16,841 nt of DNA from Desulfotomaculum sp. GTDB taxonomy: Bacteria; Bacillota; Desulfotomaculia; Desulfotomaculales; Nap2-2B. The stretch covers positions 1 through 16,841 of the forward strand of contig DMZI01000036.1 in NCBI GenBank assembly GCA_003485325.1, written 5' to 3'. A program made the position numbers and the translations under genes. Position 1 is the first letter of the stretch; each line of letters begins with the position of its first letter. Below the pieces are notes generated by a model. That model saw only the letters and a list, made by a program, of their open reading frames with translations. It was not told the DNA's origin and ran no database searches. This document shows positions 7,515 to 13,775 of the stretch, piece by piece.

Positions 7515-8989
7515 TCAGGAGGGATATACACCGATGATGGCGTTGGCCGAAGCGACCTTGGAACTGAAATCCAGGTGGGTGTAGATGTTTGAGGTGGTGG
7601 AAATATCACTGTGTCCCAGCCACTCCTGGATCTCTTTCAGGCTGACGCCGTTGGCGTATAACAAACTGGCGCAGCTATGGCGCAAATCTTGGAAACGGAT
7701 TTTCTTCAAACCGTGGTTTTTCAGCGTGAGCGAGAAATTCTGGGTGATATATCCCGGCTTGATCCGTTCTCCCAACTCATTCACGTAGATGTAGCCGAGA
7801 TGCTCCCGGCAATAGTCTTTTCCGCAAACTTTTTGATCACGCTCCTGCTCCGCCTTCAGCCGCCGGAGAAGCTTTTCAAAGGGCTCTACCAGCGGCAGGG
7901 TACGGTGGCTGGACTTGGTTTTGGTGCGGTCCTTTTCCACGATGATGGCTTTTCCGTCCACCCTTACCTCGGTTACGGTGTGCTTGATGGTCAGCGTCTT
8001 TTTTCCAAAGTCAATCGCGTCCCATTTCAGCCCAACGATCTCGCTGCGGCGTAGTCCGTAAAACGTGCCCAAGATAACAGCCAGCTCTATCGGCTTGTTT
8101 TTCACGACGGCGAACAAGGTTTCCAATTCGTTGGCATCGTAAATGCTGCCCACGAATTTTGCGGTCTTGGGCCGCTCAATCCGGTCGGCGGGGTTAAAAG
8201 CGATCAGACCCACCTTGTAAGCGTACTGCAACGCCTTGCGAATGTTGGCGTGGCGATGGATGACCGTGCAGGCGCTTAAGCCTTTCTCGTTCAGCTCGTA
8301 CTGATAATAGTCCTGAATGTGCTTCGGCGTAACATCCTTTAATGTAAGCTTGTATTCCTTAAAATAAGGAATAATGCAGCTCTTGATGGTAACAGCATAA
8401 GAGGCGTAGGTGGTCATTTCCACATTGTGTTTGATCATCTCCAACCATTCCAGCAGGAAGTCGGTAAACAGTATCCGCACCTCGCCGGAGATCGGGTTTA
8501 CTTTGTCGGCCGGATTGTCCCGGATTAGTTCAAGCTCCACGGCATAGGCCAAGGCTTCCTTGATGACCTCGTGATATTGGAGCATGGCGTGTTTAAAGCG
8601 TTTTTTTCTGTTTTCTCGTACTGATAGTAGCCTTCGATGTCCCCCGGCTTTATTTTGGCCACCGTAACGGCGGTATCCTTAAAGTAAGGGATGATGAAGG
8701 TTTTGGCATCGTACGCGTAGAGGGCGTAGGTGTCGGCGTCCACTTTGCCGATAACGTCCCGCAGCCATTTGTTTAAGAAGACTGCAAACAAAGCGTTTTT
8801 GTCACTCATGGCCGTGTCGGGATTAAACTCTTGCCTGGTTTTCCAAAGCATCGCTTCGGCGCGCTTTTTATTCCCCTTGACGGGAAGTCCCGTGCTGACA
8901 GACTTGGTTTGGCGCTTTCCGTTCATATCCTTATAGGTGAGGATCATCTGGAAATAGCCGTTTTTTTCTCGCAGGTGTCCTGTTACCAT
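7515..8989 (-). pseudogene. Tyrosine recombinase/integrase, frameshifted, with duplicated core-binding domain
   Basis: Two overlapping frames make one Tn916/ICE-type integrase. The first frame (8989 to about 8600; ATG with AAGGAGG nine bases upstream) has the AP2-like N-terminal arm-binding domain and a SAM-like core-binding domain ('IIPYFKD...GYYQYE'). The second frame (to 7515) holds the end of that domain, a second complete core-binding domain ('IIPYFKE...DYYQYE') and the catalytic domain: Arg in 'GLRRSEI', 'SSHRTLPL', 'LRHSCASLL', 'EWLGHSDISTT' and Tyr in 'NIYTHLD'. A -1 shift joins them gaplessly into about 491 residues, some 100 longer than usual. The shift falls at or near A7 (8601-8607), which reads A-AAA-AAC in frame: either one lost A or a programmed slip. 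The His of the H-x-x-R motif is Gln ('RFQDLR'). Confidence 0.85.
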
Positions 8990-9091
8990 GAATTCTTGCC
9001 TCCTTAAATCAGTAACAGCCTATATTCACCTACCATTGACGGGTTTAGTGTAGCAGGCTCCAAAATATCTTGCAAAGGTGCGAACGATGTT

Positions 9092-9313
9092 TTACGCATC
9101 GGATTCCTGCACGACCGCCAGGTATTCGAAAATATGAAGCTTGGGGATTTTATACGTCCTGCCTATCTTAAAATGCTTAATCTGATTTTGCCGCAAAAGG
9201 CGGTATCCGGTTTTTGCGCTGATACCGCCCAGCATTTCACACATTTGCTCCACATCGACCACATCCGGGTATTCCCGAAAAATCAGCTTATATGCTTCAT
9301 TGCTTTTGAGCAA
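9092..9313 (-). CDS. xis: Excisionase-family HTH DNA-binding protein
   Basis: A 73-residue protein of the excisionase / helix-turn-helix (HTH_17) type: 'VDVEQMCEMLGGISAKTGYRLLRQNQIKHFKIGRTYKIPKLHIFEYL', in which a winged HTH recognises DNA near the element ends. In Tn916-like elements the protein beside int bends DNA and directs excision. The start is TTG at 9313 with GAAAGGGG eight bases upstream; an ATG seven bases upstream is out of frame. It is on the same strand as int and 103 bp before it. The gene itself looks intact, but the integrase it would assist is frameshifted. Confidence 0.85.
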   Translation of the reverse strand: MLKSNEAYKLIFREYPDVVDVEQMCEMLGGISAKTGYRLLRQNQIKHFKIGRTYKIPKLHIFEYLAVVQESDA

Positions 9314-9331
9314 GGCATCAGCCCCTTTCTC

Positions 9332-9478
9332 TCAAAATAGAAATGCAGGGAACGGAGGCGCGCCATGATTGGATACGCATACATGCTCGCCCAAACAGGC
9401 GCGCCCCTGACCTGCGTTTCTGTTTATGGTTCCATCGTTATACGGCTTATCGGATGGACGGCGGCTAACCATCCTCAT
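9332..9478 (-). CDS. Possible 48-residue leader ORF upstream of xis
   Basis: An open frame from ATG 9478 to TGA 9332, preceded by GGGGGGAGGTG about ten bases upstream, a strong ribosome binding site. The peptide begins MRMVSRRPSDKPYNDGT and is Arg/Gly/Pro rich with two Cys; I do not recognise it. It ends 18 bases before the xis start on the same strand, so translation of the two could be coupled. The good site is the main evidence. The peptide could equally be a remnant or a non-functional leader. Confidence 0.35.
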   Translation of the reverse strand: MRMVSRRPSDKPYNDGTINRNAGQGRACLGEHVCVSNHGAPPFPAFLF

Positions 9479-9761
9479 AGGAATTTCACCTCCCCCCATA
9501 CTGACGGGCCGCCCCCATTGCCTGCGACGCTTTTAACGCTCGGACTGTGGCTGGACGGAAGTATCATTGTACCGGTCTATGCGTCGTCGCCCCACAAGCT
9601 GCCACGCTCATTTTGCGGCTTGGGTGGTGATCGCTTGTTCCCTTGGGGAAGTCGTGGCGCACCCGCCGTTCGGCTCGGCATAGACCGAAAATATCCGATT
9701 TGCCCTATGCTGCGCATGATTAGTACGCTTTCTTTGTCAAAGAACAAGGTTTGTCAACCTG

Positions 9762-9792
9762 TAAAAGCTCATCGGCAACCAATGGGCTTTTA
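9762..9792. terminator. Hairpin, possibly bidirectional terminator
   Basis: TAAAAGCTCAT (9762-9772) pairs with ATGGGCTTTTA (9782-9792), 11 bp including one G-T pair, with T-rich flanks built into the stem. It lies in the otherwise gene-free 9479-9865 stretch between the HTH gene and the xis leader. Nothing else with support is seen there apart from the next hairpin. Confidence 0.45.
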
Positions 9793-9810
9793 TAGACCGG
9801 CAACAACACG

Positions 9811-9860
9811 AAAAGCCCGCATCGGGAAGGTGGAAAGAGGGGACACATTCCCGTACGGGC
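9811..9860 (-). terminator. Terminator downstream of the HTH gene
   Basis: GCCCG (9815-9819) and CGGGA (9823-9827) pair with TCCCG (9849-9853) and CGGGC (9856-9860). On the minus strand the hairpin is followed by TTTTCGTG. It begins a few bases after the stop of the minus-strand HTH gene, so it probably ends the sigma-HTH transcript. Confidence 0.55.
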
Positions 9861-9865
9861 AAGGC

Positions 9866-10108
9866 TTAGGCTACCTTGAATGTAAGGATTTTGGCAATAA
9901 GCTTGGTTTCCAGTCTGCGGCGCAATTCAGGGTTTGCACACAGATGGGGATTGCCGTTTTCGTCGTAAAGCTGCCTAGTGGACAACGCGGCAATATACCC
10001 TTCGTAGTGTTTCAGCACGGCATTGATCGCGTCGATGTTGCCGCCTGCCGCAGCCGCAATGACGGGAAAAGGCAGCAGATTTTTACGGCTCGGACTTGTT
10101 TTCACCAT
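9866..10108 (-). CDS. HTH-domain protein of Tn916 Orf8 type (HTH_16)
   Basis: An 80-residue protein matching the small helix-turn-helix proteins next to the sigma-like gene in Tn916/Tn1549-type elements. Hallmarks are 'FPVIAAAAGGNIDAINAVLKHYEGYIAALS' and the C-terminal 'LRRRLETKLIAKILTFKVA'. These proteins are thought to act with the Orf7-type sigma factor in regulating element genes; the partnership is known from context more than biochemistry. ATG at 10108 has GGAGGG eight bases upstream. The start lies inside the original 3' end of the sigma frame, so the two were probably translationally coupled before the sigma gene gained its stop. Confidence 0.85.
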   Translation of the reverse strand: MVKTSPSRKNLLPFPVIAAAAGGNIDAINAVLKHYEGYIAALSTRQLYDENGNPHLCANPELRRRLETKLIAKILTFKVA

Positions 10109-10139
10109 CGGCTTTTCCCTCCATATATTTTTTGATTTG

Positions 10140-10535
10140 TTACAGTGAGCTTGTCCTATGCCGGTAGATGGTGGTGCGCACCAGGTTCATCAGTTCCCCG
10201 ATTTCCGCATCCGGCATATCCATGAAATAAGACAGCAGGATAATGTTGCGCTTTTTCTCGGGCAGAGCTTCTAACGCTTCACCTATCAACGCGTCCTTGA
10301 CCTCGACATCGTAGCCCATTGCTTGGAACAAGTAATAATCAGTCGCATATTCATCCATAGTATAAAGCTGGTTCAACTCCTTCTCTGACAACTCGGAAAA
10401 GGTCACTTCGTACTGCAAGCGCCGGGCAAGTGCTTTGCGGTAATTGCCGGCTTCGCCTTTCAAGACTTTCCTGCAAAAGCTGTCAAACTGATGCTGGACA
10501 GTTTTTCCCTTGTTATTGGAAGAAGATCGCTCCAT
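10140..10535 (-). CDS. Tn916 Orf7-type sigma-70-like factor, truncated by an in-frame TAA
   Basis: A 131-residue sigma-70-family protein with a C-terminal region-4 HTH ('LPEKKRNIILLSYFMDMPDAEIGELMNLVRTTIYRHRTSSL'). In Tn916-like elements this factor controls element genes. ATG at 10535 is chosen over GTG 10544 because AAGGAGG lies eight bases upstream and the GTG overlaps it. The frame ends abruptly after 'HRTSSL' at TAA 10140-10142. Reading on in the same frame gives QIKKYMEGKADGENKSEP and a second TAA at 10083-10085, exactly the kind of basic/acidic tail that follows this motif in relatives. It therefore looks like a nonsense mutation removing 18-19 residues. Whether the short form still works is unknown. 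Confidence 0.85.
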   Translation of the reverse strand: MERSSSNNKGKTVQHQFDSFCRKVLKGEAGNYRKALARRLQYEVTFSELSEKELNQLYTMDEYATDYYLFQAMGYDVEVKDALIGEALEALPEKKRNIILLSYFMDMPDAEIGELMNLVRTTIYRHRTSSL

Positions 10536-10662
10536 AAAGTTCACCTCCTTCCTGTTCCAAATGGAAGGGAGTAAAGCTTGTCCCTATTTCCCTTTCACTC
10601 TTTATCCCAACGGGCAAGGGCTGTTTGTTGCGTTTTTCCAATGACAATTGGCAAAAAGGCAC

Positions 10663-10694
10663 AAAAAAGCCCGACTGACAATATTCAATCGGGC
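10663..10694 (-). terminator. Intrinsic terminator, minus strand
   Basis: A 10-bp stem (10669-10678 with 10685-10694, one mismatch) with a 6-base loop is followed on the minus strand by TTTTTT. It lies 21 bases after the 36-residue ORF and before the sigma-like gene. Transcription from the right therefore stops here unless it reads through, and the sigma gene would need a promoter in 10536-10662. Confidence 0.7.
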
Positions 10695-10714
10695 AGAAGA
10701 GTTTAGACTTCTTA

Positions 10715-10825
10715 TTATGTAATGTGTGTATGTACCTTGTTGGCTGTAATAAGATCCTCTATCAATAAGGCTTTTTTTGAATAGTCAAATGGCATCAAAT
10801 AATGTCGAGAGAAAGAAAGCAGCAC
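10715..10825 (-). CDS. Possible 36-residue ORF with ribosome site in a hairpin loop
   Basis: GTG at 10825 opens a 36-codon frame (MLLSFSRHYLMPFDYSKKAL...) ending TAA at 10715, with AGGAGG eight bases upstream. A second frame on the same strand is open over about 10785-10925 and reads '...FKDTVALGGCRRAAFF...', so the real product, if any, is ambiguous. I do not recognise either peptide. The start codon lies in the stem and the ribosome site in the loop of the hairpin listed next, and a terminator follows. This is an arrangement suited to a regulatory leader. Confidence 0.3.
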   Translation of the reverse strand: MLLSFSRHYLMPFDYSKKALLIEDLITANKVHTHIT

Positions 10826-10851
10826 GGCGGCAACCTCCTAATGCCACCGTG
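10823..10851 (-). promoter_or_regulatory. Hairpin presenting AGGAGG in its loop
   Basis: CACGGCGGCA (10823-10832) pairs with TGCCACCGTG (10842-10851) with one mismatch. The 8-base loop carries, on the minus strand, AGGAGG (10839-10834), and the GTG start of the 36-residue ORF forms one stem end. It could modulate initiation at that ORF. Confidence 0.4.
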
Positions 10852-10906
10852 TCCTTAAAGAAGGGCAAACTTAATACACCCTCCGCAATCCTATTTTTAA
10901 AAAGGA

Positions 10907-10945
10907 AAACGGCGGCTTTGATTTTTTATTTCAAAACCGCCGTTT
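10907..10945 (-). terminator. Strong hairpin, likely minus-strand terminator
   Basis: A 15-bp stem (10907-10921 with 10931-10945, one mismatch) has a 9-base loop. On the minus strand it is followed by TCCTTTTTAAAAA. It would end transcripts from the secreted-protein gene at 11155-11589, about 200 bases downstream of its stop. The intervening 10946-11154 holds one small minus-strand frame without convincing support. Confidence 0.6.
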
Positions 10946-11154
10946 GGCATTGAGAATTTTTATACGTATGATTATTACCGCCGAAACAACAGTTTTTTGT
11001 AGCTTTCAAGAAGTGAACCAGTGTAGTGCCGCAAGAGAAAACCCCACTTCTAACAATTGTAAAATCCAGTTCTTTGTTTAATAATTTCCACTGAATTTCC
11101 AAAGCTGTCTTCACAGCTTTTTCCTAATACGTTTAACGTTTAGAGCACTCAAAT

Positions 11155-11589
11155 TCAATATATTGCCGTGTCAGAATATAGCGATTTATTTTCCAATAGA
11201 GTACCGGAAGCGTTATATACTTTAGCGGTAGCGCATACCCGATAGGTACCGTGGACAACATAGTAATCCTCATATACAGTGGCGACGGAGGTCCCGGTCG
11301 ATGAGGCGGACCACGACTTGATTGTGCTCCAGCCGCCAGCGTTGAATTTTTGCAATTCGACGGTTAACCTGGTTGTGTGCGAATTGTCGTAAGCTGAAGC
11401 AAGCCCTATGCAGGTGGCTTTCCCCGACGAGTTGATCGACAGGCCCGGACTTAACAAGGAAATGTAGGTGAATTGAGGCGTTATCACGCCTTGTGTCTCT
11501 GCGTTTTGGGTCCCGTCAGCCGCATAAGCCGGAACAGAAAAGAAAACAGCCGTAAGAACAAGAATACCGATACAGATAAATTTTTTCAT
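11155..11589 (-). CDS. Secreted beta-rich protein resembling DUF6147
   Basis: A 144-residue exported protein. Residues 1-23 are a classical signal peptide (MKKF, hydrophobic core, cut after Ala-Tyr-Ala). The mature part is Ser/Thr/Tyr-rich with alternating hydrophobic residues: 'ITPQFTYIS', 'LTVELQKFNAGGWSTIKSW', 'YYVVHGTYRVCATAKVYNASG'. This resembles the small secreted Clostridia proteins of DUF6147 and suggests a beta sandwich; the family assignment is from memory. Its role is unknown. ATG at 11589 (or TTG at 11592) follows GGGAGG; the longer frame to 11655 would prefix non-signal residues overlapping the promoter motif. It lies 100 bp downstream of the DUF4367 gene and has its own promoter-like two-block motif. 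Confidence 0.75.
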   Translation of the reverse strand: MKKFICIGILVLTAVFFSVPAYAADGTQNAETQGVITPQFTYISLLSPGLSINSSGKATCIGLASAYDNSHTTRLTVELQKFNAGGWSTIKSWSASSTGTSVATVYEDYYVVHGTYRVCATAKVYNASGTLLENKSLYSDTAIY

Positions 11590-11627
11590 CAATAAAAAAC
11601 CTCCCTTAAAATATCTTTCAATAGGAA

Positions 11628-11654
11628 AGACAACCAAAGGAGGCTTTTGCAACA
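11628..11654 (-). promoter_or_regulatory. Two-block promoter-like motif, copy 1
   Basis: On the minus strand TGTTGCAAAAG (11654-11644) is followed by eight bases and then GGTTGTCT (11635-11628). The same blocks with the same spacing occur on the plus strand at 13130-13156. The layout resembles a -35/-10 pair and ends 38 bases before the start codon of the secreted 144-residue protein. Confidence 0.5.
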
Positions 11655-11689
11655 ATATTTTTCTATTTTTTGAAGTATTTCTTTTTAGT

Positions 11690-12454
11690 TTAATCTATAT
11701 ATTTCACTCCCTCAGCCATCTTTACCGCTGTGTTTTGCTCCATCTCCCCCCGAATCATGAACATTCGGTCATGCATTGCCCAAATGATGGTAACCAGTGA
11801 GTCTTTCTCCACCAGCGTTCCCTCATGGCCATTGATACTGACTGTTTCAAAGACGGAGGCATTTTCGGTATCCAGCGCGGGCTTGTTGCCTTCGCCTAAT
11901 TCCATATAGGTAATAAGGGAGCCCTGGGGACTTTTAAATTCGATTTTTCTTAAAAGCTCACCATCAGAAACAGCGCTAACTTCATAACCGTACGGTATAT
12001 AGGTCGGGACATAAGCCTGGCGCCAGTCTATGGTTGTGCTGTCACCCTCCGAACCGCTGCTGTTGTCCTTTAACTGAAAAGATGTATATTCCTGCTGAAT
12101 ATCCATTAAAAAATTCAACACCCTGACTCTCATTGCCTCCACGGTCACCACCGTGGCGCCTAATACAACCAGCATGATCAGCATGGCGACTGCCGCTCTG
12201 TTTAAGAACTGCCAAATGCGCTGCCTTCCGGCATAAGCCTTCGGCTTTTTTAGCTGCGCATCCAGTTGTTGACTGAATTTTTGGACTGCCGCATGGGAAG
12301 GAAAAAATTCCGGGTCATTTTTCAGCTTTTCTTTTTCCTCCAGGAAAAGCTGGCCTTCTTTTTCCGCGGCATCGTGCATGACCAATTTAAACAGACTGTC
12401 TTCATATTCCTCATAAAGCTTTTTCCGCATTTGTTCCGAACTGTTATTCGGCAC
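11690..12454 (-). CDS. DUF4367 membrane protein, probable anti-sigma factor
   Basis: 254 residues: a cytoplasmic N-terminal domain (1-80, acidic and helical), one membrane segment near residues 87-107 ('VAMLIMLVVLGATVVTVEAM'), a Ser/Gly linker, and an extracytoplasmic DUF4367 domain (about 145-254) opening with 'VPTYIPYGYEV'. The layout is that of membrane anti-sigma factors: the cytoplasmic part holds the sigma factor and the outer domain senses the envelope. The start GTG at 12454 has AAGGAGA nine bases upstream inside the sigma gene, and the two frames overlap by 11 bp. This tight coupling supports a sigma/anti-sigma pair. Direct anti-sigma activity is inferred, since no zinc-type anti-sigma motif is seen. 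Confidence 0.8.
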   Translation of the reverse strand: MPNNSSEQMRKKLYEEYEDSLFKLVMHDAAEKEGQLFLEEKEKLKNDPEFFPSHAAVQKFSQQLDAQLKKPKAYAGRQRIWQFLNRAAVAMLIMLVVLGATVVTVEAMRVRVLNFLMDIQQEYTSFQLKDNSSGSEGDSTTIDWRQAYVPTYIPYGYEVSAVSDGELLRKIEFKSPQGSLITYMELGEGNKPALDTENASVFETVSINGHEGTLVEKDSLVTIIWAMHDRMFMIRGEMEQNTAVKMAEGVKYID

Positions 12455-13016
12455 GCTTATTCATCTCCTTATCCAAGAACTCCTTGGCTTTTCTTCGGGC
12501 TTTTGTCAAATACTGCCGGACACTATCGGGAGCAATTTTAAAAATTTCTGCTATATCCCGATCAGGCATTTCCAATATGTACTTAAAGTACAATAGATCT
12601 TTCTGCTTCTCGGGGAGCTTTAATATGACATTCCCCATCTCTTTCATTTCTTCCTGATGAATGATTCGGTCTTCTATGTTACCCTCCGGGCTAGGGATCT
12701 CTTCCGCCAGATCCAGATCTTGTCCATAATAGGCATGTTTTTTCTGCACATCTCGGTGCTTTACAAAGTTTATCGCCACGCCTCTAGAAGCATAGACAAC
12801 ATAAGTAGCCAATTTGCAACTTTCCAGCGTTCTAATTAAAGATATTTTTTCAATTAATTTTATGAAAGTATCGTTGATCAAATCTTCTACATTATTGGCA
12901 TCATGGGTAATATGGTAAACCGTCTTTCGCACCAGACCATAATAGTCTTTATATAAATTCAGCATAAAGGCTTTATCGTCATCGCCTTCCATTGCGGTTA
13001 TTATCATCATTATCAT
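12444..13016 (-). CDS. ECF-type RNA polymerase sigma factor
   Basis: A 190-residue group IV sigma factor with only regions 2 and 4. Region 2 spans about residues 15-85 ('NNVEDLINDTFIKLIEKI', 'SRGVAINFVKHR'); region 4 is about 120-185 ('LPEKQKDLLYFKYILEMPDRDIAEIFKIAPDSVRQYLTKARRKAKE'), a typical HTH. It directs RNA polymerase to a small regulon, probably when released by the overlapping DUF4367 protein. ATG at 13016 is used, with AAAGGAG seven bases upstream; in-frame ATG codons follow at 13007 and 12989. TATAAT on the minus strand (13042-13037) lies just upstream without a good -35, so its promoter is unclear. No copy of the two-block motif precedes it in its own orientation, so it may not be auto-activated through that motif. 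Confidence 0.88.
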   Translation of the reverse strand: MIMMIITAMEGDDDKAFMLNLYKDYYGLVRKTVYHITHDANNVEDLINDTFIKLIEKISLIRTLESCKLATYVVYASRGVAINFVKHRDVQKKHAYYGQDLDLAEEIPSPEGNIEDRIIHQEEMKEMGNVILKLPEKQKDLLYFKYILEMPDRDIAEIFKIAPDSVRQYLTKARRKAKEFLDKEMNKRAE

Positions 13017-13129
13017 CAAATCACTCCTTTGTTGTAATTATACAGGTATCTGGGCGAGATTTGGCGATAAAAAACAAAGACATTTTAAAAATAAACTAAA
13101 GTATGACCAGAAAAATTTCCATAAATAAG

Positions 13130-13156
13130 TGTTGCAAAAGTTTTTTAAGATTGTTT
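13130..13156 (+). promoter_or_regulatory. Two-block promoter-like motif, copy 2
   Basis: TGTTGCAAAAG (13130-13140), eight bases, then GATTGTTT (13149-13156), matching the minus-strand copy at 11628-11654 in both blocks and in spacing. A conventional TTGCAA-17-TTATAT reading also fits. It points toward the amidase gene, whose ATG is about 620 bases downstream. Confidence 0.5.
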
Positions 13157-13514
13157 ATATAGGGGAGAGTGTAGGGGAGAGTGCCCTTAAAGGAATATAA
13201 TGGAAAATACGGCACTCCACAAGCGTGCGCCAATTACCAAGCATTCTCATCCTACCTCATTGTGGTGATATTGGAAAATCATGCTTCCATTTTGATTTTG
13301 GGGGGATGAAAAAGAGTCAAGTCCTTAAACCAATGATCCGGGACTGTTATCAGATAAAATATTTAATTTACTCCAGACATCTTCATAAATCGGAATTTTT
13401 TATATTAGGCAGCCATTGGGGATGAGCAAAAAAACAGCGGGTAAAAAAGTCTTTGACGGAGTCTCATGAGAGTTTCCGAGAATTTACTAATTTATTGAGG
13501 AGGTGAAACGCGCT

Positions 13515-13553
13515 ATGCATGAAATTAATAGGCCACCACCTTTAAGTGCATAA
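13515..13553 (+). CDS. Possible 12-residue leader peptide
   Basis: ATG at 13515 after AGGAGGTG (13498-13505; 11-base spacing from AGGAGG) encodes MHEINRPPPLSA, then TAA. Its three consecutive Pro codons overlap the left arm of the 13-bp inverted repeat (13533-13545). Ribosome pausing there could expose or mask the distant right arm. The only support is the ribosome site and this overlap. Confidence 0.25.
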   Translation: MHEINRPPPLSA

Positions 13554-13646
13554 CTCATGGGTATAAGAAGCCAACAAATACCAGGGAAAAAGGCAATTCT
13601 ATAAAGGGGTTGCCTATAGAGCAGTCAAGAGCTTTAAAGGTGGTGG
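13533..13646 (+). repeat. Long-range 13-bp inverted repeat
   Basis: CCACCACCTTTAA (13533-13545) is perfectly complementary to TTAAAGGTGGTGG (13634-13646), with 88 bases between. In RNA this could form a large closed stem-loop upstream of the amidase gene. The right arm also contains AAAGGTGG, which resembles a ribosome binding site that pairing would hide. Confidence 0.6.
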
Positions 13647-13775
13647 GAGCAGCAACAGTAGGCGAAAAGACATTTGGTGGCGAAAATATGTTAAGGAAGC
13701 GTAAGGAAAGCAAAGTAGGAAAAAGGTTGATTAGGGACCAAAACCGAAATTAAAAATTAAAAGGGGGAAAAGTTA

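Larger units (their letters stand above)
13157..13775 (+). other. Long gene-poor leader before the amidase gene
   Basis: There is no clear gene in about 620 bases. Visible features are a tandem repeat AGGGGAGAGTGT/AGGGGAGAGTGC at 13161-13184; very short frames at 13202-13270 (22 codons after AAAGGA), 13422-13469 and 13468-13500 (stop and start overlapping as ATGA), and 13515-13553; and a 13-bp long-range inverted repeat (13533-13545 with 13634-13646). If transcribed from 13130-13156 this would be an unusually long 5' leader. It could also be decayed coding sequence; a 66-codon GTG frame at 13225-13425 is unrecognised. Confidence 0.45.

Noticed and set aside
9357..9405. Two GGCGCGCC octamers 41 bp apart
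   Set aside because: They look odd and could suggest an engineered or recombinational site, but they lie within the possible xis-leader frame in a GC-rich patch, and two copies of a short palindrome are weak evidence.
9365..10135. A 256-codon plus-strand open frame
   Set aside because: It runs antisense across the well-supported HTH gene and the hairpins downstream of it, its translation matches nothing I recognise, and no ribosome site precedes it. It is most likely a shadow frame of GC-richer minus-strand sequence.
10926..11114. A 62-codon minus-strand frame starting at GTG after AGGA
   Set aside because: Its last codons run into the strong terminator hairpin, the peptide is unrecognised with scattered Cys, and the start lies in a small AAAGCTGT/ACAGCTTT hairpin. 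It is insufficient to call a gene, though a decayed one is possible.
13037..13042. TATAAT on the minus strand just upstream of the ECF sigma gene
   Set aside because: There is no acceptable -35 at 16-18 bases and the start site would fall almost on the ribosome binding site, so it is noted in the gene entry but not called as a promoter.
13225..13425. A 66-codon plus-strand GTG frame
   Set aside because: No ribosome site and no recognisable family. It is described as part of the leader region instead.
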